Shown: positions 1 to 5,305 of the stretch, piece by piece
Layout: each line of letters starts with the position of its first letter
How positions within the stretch are numbered: position 1 is the stretch's first letter
From: JASFUX01 sp050050115
Lineage (GTDB): Bacteria; Pseudomonadota; Alphaproteobacteria; Caulobacterales; Maricaulaceae
DNA: 7,464 nt
NCBI GenBank assembly: GCA_050050115.1
Contig: JASFUX010000168.1
Coordinates: 1 to 7,464 of the forward strand
Direction of reading: 5' to 3'
Notes under the pieces: model-generated
The model's database searches: none
Seen by the model: only the letters and a program-made list of their open reading frames with translations
Told to the model about the DNA's origin: nothing
Translations under genes and position numbers: made by a program

Positions 1-45
1 GCTGGCAGCGCCGGCCAACGCGGCGAGCGCGCGCCAGGGCGTCAC
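1..45 (-). CDS. 5' end of a probable exported protein (partial, GTG start)
   Basis: This is a partial gene of which only the first 15 codons are in the window. The GTG at 45-43 overlaps the TGA stop of the preceding gene (44-42) as GTGA. An AGAGGG Shine-Dalgarno lies at 59-54 on the minus strand, with an 8-nt spacer to the GTG. The peptide reads MTPWRALAALAGAAS, which looks like the basic N-region and hydrophobic core of a signal peptide. I cannot name the product. From memory, rpiA in many alphaproteobacteria is followed by an exported DUF2059-type protein and then glutathione reductase (gor); that this gene is such a protein is only a guess. The start is supported by the overlap plus the SD, but it rests on 45 bases. 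Confidence 0.55.
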   Translation of the reverse strand, partial: MTPWRALAALAGAAS

Positions 46-554
46 TCGATAATCCCTCTGCGGCGGGCTTCGGCGTTCACCTCGTCGATCGTCTCACGCA
101 GGTAGTCGCCGTAGACGTGGCCCGCTTCTTCCTGCCACTCGGAAAAGCCCATGGTGACGACGAAGAAGGCGTTGGCGTCCTCATCCGAGACGCCGGCGTT
201 CGAGCCGACCTCGAACCGCTCGACCGCGACCCGCACCTGCGCGGCCGTCGCGTCGTCGCGGGCCGCCTCGCACATCGCGGCGACGAGCGCCTCGTAGTAA
301 TCCTCTTCACGGGCGGCCAGGCGTTCGTCCATCAACGCACGATAGTCCTCGGCGCGCTCCGGCCCGATGATGTCGTACATGTCGTCCACGAACGGATCGC
401 CGGCTCTGCGCCAGGAGTTGCGCGCCACCTCTTCGACCCCGACCTCCGTCGTGAACGCTTCGACGGCCACGCACAGCTCGTCGCGACCGCCTGGCGCGCA
501 ACTCGCCGAGACTGCCGCAGCGCCGAGCACGGCGAGACCCGTCGAAAACCTCAT
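42..554 (-). CDS. exported or lipid-anchored protein of unknown function, 170 aa
   Basis: I do not recognise this protein family. The N-terminus has a single Arg, a hydrophobic segment (about residues 5-17) and then SASC-A with Cys at 19. This is either a non-canonical lipobox (Ser rather than Leu at -3) or a Sec signal cut near residues 17-20. The mature part is acidic and helical-looking, rich in Glu, Asp, Ala and Arg, and has further Cys residues at 28 and 94, which could form a disulfide in the periplasm. No catalytic motif is visible. The ATG (554-552) overlaps the rpiA stop as ATGA, and GGAG sits only 2 nt upstream, so translation probably depends on coupling to rpiA. Its stop in turn overlaps the next gene. 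The place in the operon suggests co-expression with rpiA, but says nothing firm about function. Confidence 0.8.
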   Translation of the reverse strand: MRFSTGLAVLGAAAVSASCAPGGRDELCVAVEAFTTEVGVEEVARNSWRRAGDPFVDDMYDIIGPERAEDYRALMDERLAAREEDYYEALVAAMCEAARDDATAAQVRVAVERFEVGSNAGVSDEDANAFFVVTMGFSEWQEEAGHVYGDYLRETIDEVNAEARRRGIIE

Positions 555-1273
555 TTCTCCAGCACGCCCGCGCCTTCCGGACCGCCGACGATGACGACGC
601 CGGCGAGGTCGAGGAACAGACCGTGCTCGACGACGCCGGGGATCGCCGCCAGCCGCGCGGCGGTCTCGACCGGATCGGGCAGCGCGCCGGTCTTGCAGTC
701 GAGGATATAGTGCCCGCCGTCGGTGATGTAAGGCGCGCCGTCGCCGGTGCGGCGAAGCTGCACGTCGGCGGTCTGCGCGCGGCTGGCGCGCAAAGCGTCG
801 AACACCGACTTGGCGGTCAGGGTGAAGCCGAAGGGGTCGACCTCGACGGGCAGCGGAAAGGCGCCGAGGGTCTGGACCATCTTCTTGTCGTCGACGACGA
901 CGATCATCTGATCGGACGCATGCGCGATGATCTTCTCGCGCAGCAGACAGCCGCCCCCGCCCTTGATCAGATTGAACAGCGGATCGACCTCGTCCGCGCC
1001 GTCGACGTCGACGTCGATGCGCGCGACGTGCTCGACTTCGCGCAAAGGCACGCCGGCGGCCTCGGCCGCGCGCGCGCTCGCTTCCGAGGTCGCCACGCCC
1101 ACAACCTTGAAGCCGTCCTCAGCCATGCGCTTGCCGAGCGCGGCGATGAACAGCTCGGCGGTCGAGCCCGATCCGAGCCCGACGATCATACCGTCCTCGA
1201 TGAATTCGAGCGCAGCGAGCGCGGCGCTTTCTTTGGCTTTCTGCGTCAGGTCGATGTCGTGAACGCTGCTCAT
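551..1273 (-). CDS. rpiA: ribose-5-phosphate isomerase A
   Basis: RpiA is a cytosolic enzyme that interconverts ribose 5-phosphate and ribulose 5-phosphate in the non-oxidative pentose phosphate pathway, supplying ribose for nucleotides. The protein is 240 aa, slightly longer than the usual 220-235. Family motifs are intact: the phosphate loop GLGSGST (32-38), DGADEVD (91-97) with the Asp pair D91/D94, K104 followed by a glycine run, and REKI (112-115) with the catalytic-base Glu113. These correspond by motif to Asp81, Asp84, Lys94 and Glu103 of the E. coli enzyme. The C-terminal HGLF segment (217-220) is also conserved. The start ATG (1273-1271) has AGGAG 9 nt upstream and overlaps the glmU stop (1272-1270) as ATGA. 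The gene therefore sits second in a coupled glmU-rpiA operon. Confidence 0.97.
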   Translation of the reverse strand: MSSVHDIDLTQKAKESAALAALEFIEDGMIVGLGSGSTAELFIAALGKRMAEDGFKVVGVATSEASARAAEAAGVPLREVEHVARIDVDVDGADEVDPLFNLIKGGGGCLLREKIIAHASDQMIVVVDDKKMVQTLGAFPLPVEVDPFGFTLTAKSVFDALRASRAQTADVQLRRTGDGAPYITDGGHYILDCKTGALPDPVETAARLAAIPGVVEHGLFLDLAGVVIVGGPEGAGVLEK

Positions 1274-2607
1274 GAGCCGCCGCTCCTCTCGATACGGAAT
1301 TTCACCGCCCAGCCCTCGATCGAGCGCTGGCGACCGCGCGCCACCGCGAGCGCGTTGTCAGGCACATCTTCGGTGATCACCGAGCCGGCCGCGGTGTAGG
1401 CGCCCGCGCCGACCGTCACCGGCGCAACGAGTGCGGTGTCCGAGCCGATGAAGGCCCCCTCGCCGATCACCGTGCGGTGCTTGCCGTAGCCGTCGTAGTT
1501 GCAGGTGATGGTCCCTGCGCCGATGTTCGCCTTCGCGCCGACGTCCGCGTCGCCCAGATAAGTCAGGTGCGAAACCTTCGCGCCCGCGCCCAAGGTGGTC
1601 TTCTTCAGCTCGACGAAGTTGCCGACCTTGGCGCCGGGTCCGACGTCCGCGCCCGGACGCAATCGCGCGAACGGGCCGACCTGGGCGCCCGCGCGGATCA
1701 CCGACTGGGTGACGTGGGTGAAAGAATGAACCGTCGCGCCGGGCTCGACCGTGACCTCGGGACCGAACACCACGTGCGGCTCGATCGTCACGTCCTCGCC
1801 GAGCACCGTGTCGTGCTGGAGGAAGACCGTCTCGGGCGCGCGCAGGGTGACGCCCGCCTCCATCGCCTTGGACCGCGCGCGCGCCTGGAAGGCGGCTTCG
1901 GCGCGGGCGAGGTCGGCGCGGGAGTTGACGCCCATCACCTCGTCCTCGAAGGCGCGCACGACGGCGGCGCGGCCGCCGCGCTCGCGGGTGATCTCGACCA
2001 CGTCGGTCAGATAGATTTCGCCTTGCGCGTTGACCGGCGTCGCCTCGCCGAGACAGCCGAAGAGATGCTCGGCGGAGGCGGCCAGGACGCCTGAGTTGCA
2101 CAGCGTCAGCTCGAGCTCCTCGGCGCTGGCGTCGCGCGCTTCGACGATGCGCTCGAGCGCGCCGTCCGCGCCCTGAAGCAGGCGGCCGTAGCCGTCCGGG
2201 TCGGCCGGCTCGAAGCCGACGACGGAGACCTGCGCGCCCTCGTCCAGCCCGGCGAAAGCCGCCTCGACCGTCTGGACGCGCACGAGCGGGGTGTCGGCGA
2301 AGAGAACGACAACCTGGCCGCCGAAGCCCGCCAGCGCGTCCTTCGCCGCCAGAACTGCGTGGCCGGTGCCGAGCGGGGGATCCTGGACGGCCGTGCGACA
2401 GTCGAGCGCTTCGGCGGCAGCAACGACATCGCCGGCGTCCTTGCCGACCACGACGACGACGTCCTCGGCCCCGGCGGCGCGGGCGAGCGCGGCCGACCAG
2501 GCGAGCATCGGCCGGCCGCCGACCTCATGGAGCACCTTGGGTTTGGACGAGCGCATGCGCCGACCCTGGCCGGCGGCGAGGATGACAGCGGCGCGTCTTT
2601 GAGGCAT
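1270..2607 (-). CDS. glmU: bifunctional GlmU: GlcN-1-P acetyltransferase / GlcNAc-1-P uridyltransferase
   Basis: GlmU makes UDP-N-acetylglucosamine, the precursor of peptidoglycan and lipopolysaccharide, in two cytosolic steps. The protein is 445 aa (E. coli: 456). Residues 1-230 are the nucleotidyltransferase half: LAAGQGRRM (10-18) with PKVLH (23-27), PLGTGHA (78-84), FADTPL (103-108), GYGR (139-142), IVEARDA (154-160), NSG (171-173) and GVNSR (226-230). From about residue 250 to 430 the hexapeptide-repeat left-handed beta-helix forms the acetyltransferase half. It contains GNFVELKK (329-336), SHLTYLGDA (346-354) with His347 matching the catalytic His363 of E. coli, and NIGAGTITCNYDG (361-373). 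The ATG start has only a weak purine-rich SD. It is the first gene of the minus-strand operon and overlaps rpiA by 4 bases. Both active sites look functional. Confidence 0.98.
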   Translation of the reverse strand: MPQRRAAVILAAGQGRRMRSSKPKVLHEVGGRPMLAWSAALARAAGAEDVVVVVGKDAGDVVAAAEALDCRTAVQDPPLGTGHAVLAAKDALAGFGGQVVVLFADTPLVRVQTVEAAFAGLDEGAQVSVVGFEPADPDGYGRLLQGADGALERIVEARDASAEELELTLCNSGVLAASAEHLFGCLGEATPVNAQGEIYLTDVVEITRERGGRAAVVRAFEDEVMGVNSRADLARAEAAFQARARSKAMEAGVTLRAPETVFLQHDTVLGEDVTIEPHVVFGPEVTVEPGATVHSFTHVTQSVIRAGAQVGPFARLRPGADVGPGAKVGNFVELKKTTLGAGAKVSHLTYLGDADVGAKANIGAGTITCNYDGYGKHRTVIGEGAFIGSDTALVAPVTVGAGAYTAAGSVITEDVPDNALAVARGRQRSIEGWAVKFRIERSGGS

Positions 2608-2745
2608 GAGCGGTCCACTCTGGCGTGACGAATCGTGCGGCTGAGGGGCCTTTTAGCCCATAGGCGCGGCGCGCGCGACGGCTTGCGGGCCGAAACCCGC
2701 GCCAGGAGCGCGAGCGCCTGAACGAGCAATGAGAGGCGAGCCTCC
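2608..2745. promoter_or_regulatory. glmU-gph divergent intergenic region
   Basis: This 138-bp gap separates divergently transcribed glmU and gph and must hold both promoters. I could not pick a convincing -35/-10 pair on either strand. Visible structures are GCGGG(2685-2689)/CCCGC(2696-2700), an inverted repeat with a 6-nt loop, and a single GAATC (2630-2634), a match to the GANTC site methylated by CcrM in alphaproteobacteria. Neither is proof of regulation. Confidence 0.4.
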
Positions 2746-2749
2746 TTGA
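2729..2749 (+). promoter_or_regulatory. gph translation-initiation region with overlapping 6-codon mini-ORF
   Basis: AGAGG at 2732-2736 lies 9 nt before the TTG at 2746, a normal Shine-Dalgarno distance, and decides the gph start. GAGG (2733-2736), loop CGAG, CCTC (2741-2744) can pair, so the SD could be masked in a small hairpin. An ATG at 2729 opens a six-codon frame (MRGEPP) whose TGA (2747-2749) overlaps the TTG start as TTGA. A ribosome translating it would pass through the hairpin. The sequence features are seen directly; the regulatory role is inference. Confidence 0.4.
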
Positions 2750-3441
2750 GCGACCATTCGAGCGTCTTGTCCGGCGCGACCGTGATCTTCGACCTCGACG
2801 GCACGCTGGTGGACACCGCGCCGGATCTCGTGCGCGCCTTGAACGCCGTGATCGAGGCCGACGGCTTCCCTGCAACCCCGATCGAGGATGTGCGCGCCAT
2901 GGTCGGCCGCGGCGCGAAGGCGCTGCTCCGCCGGGCCTATGCGCGCTCGGGGACGGCTCTGCCGGAGCCGCATTTCCTCGACCGCCACGCCCGGTTCCTC
3001 GACGTCTATGCGGCCGGGATCGCCGAGCTGAGCCAACCTTTTCCAGGCGCAGAAGCAGCAGTCGAGGGCTTCGCCGCCGCCGGCGCGCGCTGCGTGATGG
3101 CGACCAACAAGCCCCAGGCGCTGACCGATCTGTTGCTCGGCGAGCTGGGGTGGACCGATCGTTTCTCGCGCGTGGTCGGCGCGGACGCCTGCCCGGCCAA
3201 GAAGCCCCACGCGGCGCACCTTGAGGCGGCCGCGGGCGGAGCCGAGGCGCTCGGGCGCGCGGTGATGATCGGGGACAGCGCGGTCGACGTCGCCGCGGCG
3301 CGCGCGGCGGGCGTGCCGGTCATCGCGCTCAGCCACGGCTATTCTGAGACCCCGTTCGAGCGCCTGGGCGCAGACCGGGTGCTTGCGGGCTTTGACGGCG
3401 TGATCGACGCGGCGGCCGCGCTCATCGCGGCGCGCGCCTGA
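2746..3441 (+). CDS. gph: phosphoglycolate phosphatase-type HAD hydrolase
   Basis: This is a HAD-superfamily phosphatase of 231 aa, most like Gph, which hydrolyses 2-phosphoglycolate to glycolate and phosphate in the cytosol. The substrate arises from oxidative DNA-end repair or RuBisCO oxygenation. All four HAD motifs are present: FDLDGTLVDT (15-24) with nucleophile D16 and acid/base D18, T120 in ATNKP, K153 in AKKPH, and GDSAVD (176-181) with D177 and D181. A helical cap lies between motifs I and II, at about residues 24-100. The start is TTG: an in-frame TGA at 2719 closes the frame upstream, no ATG or GTG lies between, and AGAGG is 9 nt away. Later starts (TTG 2767, GTG 2782) would crowd motif I. 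Divergence from glmU keeps it beside central metabolism. Related HAD enzymes on pyrophosphate or other sugar phosphates cannot be excluded from motifs alone. Confidence 0.92.
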   Translation: MSDHSSVLSGATVIFDLDGTLVDTAPDLVRALNAVIEADGFPATPIEDVRAMVGRGAKALLRRAYARSGTALPEPHFLDRHARFLDVYAAGIAELSQPFPGAEAAVEGFAAAGARCVMATNKPQALTDLLLGELGWTDRFSRVVGADACPAKKPHAAHLEAAAGGAEALGRAVMIGDSAVDVAAARAAGVPVIALSHGYSETPFERLGADRVLAGFDGVIDAAAALIAARA

Positions 3442-3642
3442 AGCGCGTCGCTCATTCGTCTACGGAAAGTGTCTTTGCATGAGAGACCTCTGGAGAAGAG
3501 GCTCTGAGAGAGAAGGCGTTTCGCTCGGATCGAGCCTGCGGAAGAGCCGTCCCGTCGAGCGGCCGCGCCGACGTCTGGCGCTGTCGCTCCGGCTCAATCC
3601 GTCCAGCTCAGTCCTCGTGCTCTGGACCGGATCCGTGTTTGC
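3442..3642. other. convergent intergenic region with a purine-rich hairpin
   Basis: This 201-bp stretch lies between the 3' ends of gph and the small minus-strand gene. The only clear structure is an inverted repeat: AGAG (3482-3485), one bulged A, CCTCT (3487-3491), loop GGAGA, then AGAGG (3497-3501) and CTCT (3502-3505), nine pairs in all. No U-run follows on either strand, so it is not a canonical intrinsic terminator. Open frames on the plus strand here are Arg/Ser-rich, lack a Shine-Dalgarno and overlap the real gene on the other strand, so I call none. Confidence 0.4.
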
Positions 3643-3879
3643 TCAAAACTGGGGGTTGGGGCGTCCGCGAACCTGGATCGCGTCCTCATCCCGCGCAATG
3701 CGGCGCGGCATGCCGTTGACCATGTCCGAACGGACATCGGTGCGCGCTGAGCGCATCGCGGGCATGAATCCGGCCTCTACGAGGGAAATGTCGACGTCGT
3801 ATCCGCGATCGCGCCAATACGCTTCGATCTTCTGCTTGAGGCGCCGCGCGCCTTCCGAGGTGCACCAGTCACCTGGCAT
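3643..3879 (-). CDS. small conserved-looking protein of unknown function, 78 aa
   Basis: I do not recognise a named family, but the composition is that of a real soluble protein. A helical, charged segment (about residues 11-24, RRLKQKIEAYWRDRG) is followed by YDVDISLVEAGFMPAM and then RSARTDVRSDMVNGMP. The last block resembles short alphaproteobacterial hypothetical proteins as I remember them, which a search would have to confirm. There is no signal peptide or membrane segment. An uninterrupted frame reaches back to an ATG at 3948, but GGAGGA (3892-3887) sits 5 nt before ATG 3882-3880 and 8 nt before ATG 3879-3877. I therefore choose the latter (78 aa); 79 aa is nearly as likely. The gene stands alone, facing gph, with a long non-coding stretch upstream. 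No promoter was convincing. The function is unknown. Confidence 0.75.
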   Translation of the reverse strand: MPGDWCTSEGARRLKQKIEAYWRDRGYDVDISLVEAGFMPAMRSARTDVRSDMVNGMPRRIARDEDAIQVRGRPNPQF

Positions 3880-4249
3880 CATGATGTCCTCCGTCATCTC
3901 GACGCGGCCCCCCGCGTGCCCCACCCCCTGGTTCAAGGCCCATGCCATTGGGCGGTCGACGGTCAGACGCTCATCTGTTGAGCGAATGCGGCTGGTTTGC
4001 TTGCCTGTTCATCCTCCCATTCACCAACATATTCTCTTTAGAGGCGCGATAAGGCGCGTCTAAGGCGAATTGAGAACGAAAAACAGGCGCGCGGCCAGAT
4101 GTGAAATCCGATTGACACAACGACGTGATCAATGCAGCCGGCGGTATCAGGCGCCCGCACGAAAAATTGAGCGCTCTTTTCCTGAACCGAATTGGAACAT
4201 GGGGAGGCGGGGCGCGCACGACAACCACGGCGGCCGGCCCTGCGTCCAA
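3880..4249. other. long non-coding stretch between the small gene and the tRNA promoter
   Basis: About 370 bases contain no gene I can support. The part from 3970 to 4200 is noticeably more A+T-rich than its surroundings. Visible items are a phased direct repeat AGGCGCG (4042-4048, 4052-4058) with a weaker third copy AGGCGAA (4063-4069), an 8-bp perfect palindrome GAGCGCTC (4169-4176) with A-rich and T-rich flanks, and a TTGACA (4112-4117) with no matching -10. A frame with GGGAGG next to an ATG on the minus strand (MNRQANQPHSLNR, near 3970-4015) is too short and badly spaced to call. Confidence 0.4.
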
Positions 4250-4278
4250 TTGACCGCGCCGAGCGCGGCGCCTATACG
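4250..4278 (+). promoter_or_regulatory. tRNA-Val promoter (-35 TTGACC, 17 bp, -10 TATACG)
   Basis: TTGACC (4250-4255) and TATACG (4273-4278) are separated by exactly 17 bp. Read as CTATAC, the -10 fits the alphaproteobacterial housekeeping pattern well. Transcription would begin near 4285, giving a leader of roughly 60-65 nt before the mature tRNA 5' end at 4349. It is the clearest promoter in the window. Confidence 0.75.
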
Positions 4279-4280
4279 GT

Positions 4281-4322
4281 CCCTCCTTCGCGCCTTGCGG
4301 CGCTTCGGAGGGCGAGCCCTCC
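4281..4322 (+). repeat. palindromic element with alternative hairpins in the tRNA leader
   Basis: GGAGGG (4307-4312) can pair either with CCCTCC upstream (4281-4286) or with CCCTCC downstream (4317-4322, tetraloop CGAG). The upstream fold encloses an inner stem GCGCC (4290-4294)/GGCGC (4299-4303) with loop TTGC. The two folds exclude each other. If transcription starts near 4285, part of the upstream strand would be lost from the RNA, which would favour the downstream hairpin. Bases 4285-4308 also match two similar elements on the far side of the tRNA (4425-4445 and 4496-4516). Confidence 0.6.
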
Positions 4323-4348
4323 ACCGCCGGATGCAGCGCGGCGAAGAA

Positions 4349-4423
4349 GGGCGGTTAGCTCAGCGGGAGAGCACCTCGTTCACACCGAGGGGGTCACTGG
4401 TTCAATCCCAGTACCGCCCACCA
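4349..4423 (+). tRNA. tRNA-Val, anticodon CAC, CCA encoded
   Basis: The complete cloverleaf reads directly. The acceptor stem is GGGCGGT/ACCGCCC (4349-4355 with 4413-4419). The D-arm is GCTC, loop AGCGGGA, GAGC. The anticodon stem CCTCG/CGAGG has loop TTCACAC, giving anticodon CAC (valine, GUG codons). The variable loop is GGGTC, and the T-arm is ACTGG, loop TTCAATC, CCAGT. The discriminator A is at 4420 and the CCA (4421-4423) is genome-encoded. All stems are fully paired. A good promoter lies upstream; no intrinsic terminator is evident downstream. No integrase or displaced copy of the 3' end is seen, so it does not look used as an attachment site here. Confidence 0.97.
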
Positions 4424-4424
4424 C

Positions 4425-4445
4425 CCTACGCTCTTCGAGCTTCGG
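4425..4445 (+). repeat. short GC-rich imperfect palindrome just 3' of tRNA-Val
   Basis: The 21-base element opens CCTACGC, has CTC-TTC-GAG at its centre (3-bp arms, or GCTC/GAGC as a 4-bp stem with a TTC loop) and closes GCTTCGG. Read in reverse complement, the element at 4496-4516 shares the same frame (CCT.CGC.CTTCG.GCT.CGG). It begins two bases after the encoded CCA, so it would lie in the tRNA 3' trailer. There is no U-run, so it is not a classical terminator. Confidence 0.5.
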
Positions 4446-4495
4446 GCGGCTTACGCCAGTAAGGCGCACGAAGTCGTTAGAGCTAGGCGTGCGCG

Positions 4496-4516
4496 CCGTA
4501 GCGCGAAGCGCGAAGG
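4496..4516 (-). repeat. second copy of the palindrome, inverted orientation
   Basis: On the minus strand this 21-base element begins CCTTCGCGC, has a TTC centre and ends GCGCTACGG. It matches the copy at 4425-4445 at 17 of 21 positions by eye and carries the same hairpin (GCGC, TTC, GCGC). It sits inverted relative to that copy, about 50 bases further from the tRNA and about 110 bases before the next gene. Confidence 0.5.
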
Positions 4517-4624
4517 CGGGCGGCCGGTCGAAGCGGCGCCTTGAGGACCGCTATTCGCGCCCGTCCGCTGGAGACGAATCTTAAGGGCGCGGCTCGCCCG
4601 CCTCGCGTCTTGGGGAGAACCGTC

Positions 4625-5278
4625 ATGAAACGCCTGCTCTGCCTCGCCGCATCGTGCGTGATCGTTGCGTCGACGGCGCACGGCCAGGAGCCGTCCCAGC
4701 AGGCGCCGAGCCGGGTGAGGAGCGCCGCGCTCGTCGATGTCATGGCGACGCGCGGGCTTGAATGCGGCCTGCTCCGTCCGTGGCAAGCGGTCGCTCTGCG
4801 TGCACTCAACAACTACGACATGAAGTCCTGGAACCCGGAACAGCGCGAGATGGTCTGGCCGGAGACCGCACGACAACTGGCCGAGACCGATTGCGAGAAC
4901 GAGATGATGCGTGTCTGGATCGAAGGATCGAGCCGGGGCTTCGAGACCGAGATGCTGCCGCCCTATCTCGTCGCCTATCGCACCTTGGCGCTGATGGAGA
5001 ACCCGCCCGAGGTCTTCGCCGCGACGGCGCTGCATCTCGATCATGGAGCGGCGGTCGACGCGATCGACGCGAAGTTCGCCGAGCTTGAAGCTTCCGGCGC
5101 GGTCGCTGAAGGCGGCTATTCGTGGCCTGACTATATCGAAAACACTCAAGGTTTCATCGAAGCGTTCGCCGCGACGCTGGCGGACCCGCAAGCCTCCGGC
5201 CCCGAAGCCGATCAGGCGGCGGCGTGGCTGGCGCAGTCGGTTCTCGTGGTCGAACTCTGGCTGATGGACCAACCGTGA
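4625..5278 (+). CDS. exported protein of unknown function, 217 aa
   Basis: I do not recognise the family. The ATG start has GGGGAG (4612-4617) 7 nt upstream. The frame stays open back to a TTG at 4541, but only the ATG gives a proper signal peptide: MKR, a hydrophobic core (residues 4-16), then STAHG with a likely cut after Gly20 (Ala-His-Gly, then Gln-Glu). Cys6 and Cys11 are inside the signal. Cys11 follows LAAS but is followed by more hydrophobic residues, so lipidation is unlikely. The mature chain has only two Cys (47 and 80), which could form a periplasmic disulfide. It is rich in Glu, Ala, Met and Trp and looks all-helical, without an obvious catalytic motif or membrane segment. It stands alone between a tRNA and a convergent enzyme gene, so context gives no functional clue. 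Confidence 0.85.
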   Translation: MKRLLCLAASCVIVASTAHGQEPSQQAPSRVRSAALVDVMATRGLECGLLRPWQAVALRALNNYDMKSWNPEQREMVWPETARQLAETDCENEMMRVWIEGSSRGFETEMLPPYLVAYRTLALMENPPEVFAATALHLDHGAAVDAIDAKFAELEASGAVAEGGYSWPDYIENTQGFIEAFAATLADPQASGPEADQAAAWLAQSVLVVELWLMDQP

Positions 5279-5305
5279 GAAGGCCGCCGCGCCGGCGCCC
5301 GTCAC

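Larger units (their letters stand above)
4424..4624. other. tRNA-to-gene spacer with inverted repeats
   Basis: Besides the two palindromic elements, this spacer has CTTAC (4450-4454)/GTAAG (4459-4463) with loop GCCA, and CGGTC (about 4525-4529)/GACCG (about 4546-4550) around a GGCGCC. A GAATC at 4576-4580 is a GANTC-type site. I see no convincing promoter for the next gene, so read-through from the tRNA promoter is possible. Confidence 0.4.

Noticed and set aside
623..2094. Long plus-strand open frames opposite rpiA and glmU
   Set aside because: They are antisense to genes with complete family motifs and have low-complexity composition without recognisable domains.
2653..3336. Minus-strand frame of 227 codons opposite gph
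   Set aside because: It is a shadow of the HAD phosphatase gene; its sequence is Arg/Ala/Gly-rich with no domain.
3479..4063. Plus-strand open frame of 194 codons
   Set aside because: It is very Arg/Ser/Pro-rich at the start, has no Shine-Dalgarno, and lies over the minus-strand small gene, which has better composition and GGAGGA before its start.
4112..4140. Perfect -35 hexamer TTGACA
   Set aside because: No TATAAT-like or CTATAT-like sequence lies at 16-18 bases, so it is not called as a promoter.
3971..4324. Minus-strand frame of 117 codons
   Set aside because: It would run through the tRNA-Val promoter and leader region, has no Shine-Dalgarno and shows no protein-like pattern.
4349..4624. 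tRNA-Val as an integration site of a genomic island
   Set aside because: There is no integrase, no second copy of the tRNA 3' end, and no change in gene character downstream within the window.
5279..5305. GC-rich 27-base gap between convergent genes as a bidirectional terminator
   Set aside because: It contains overlapping GGCGCC/GCCGGC-type palindromes but no U-run on either side, and the pairing cannot be told from generic GC-rich sequence.
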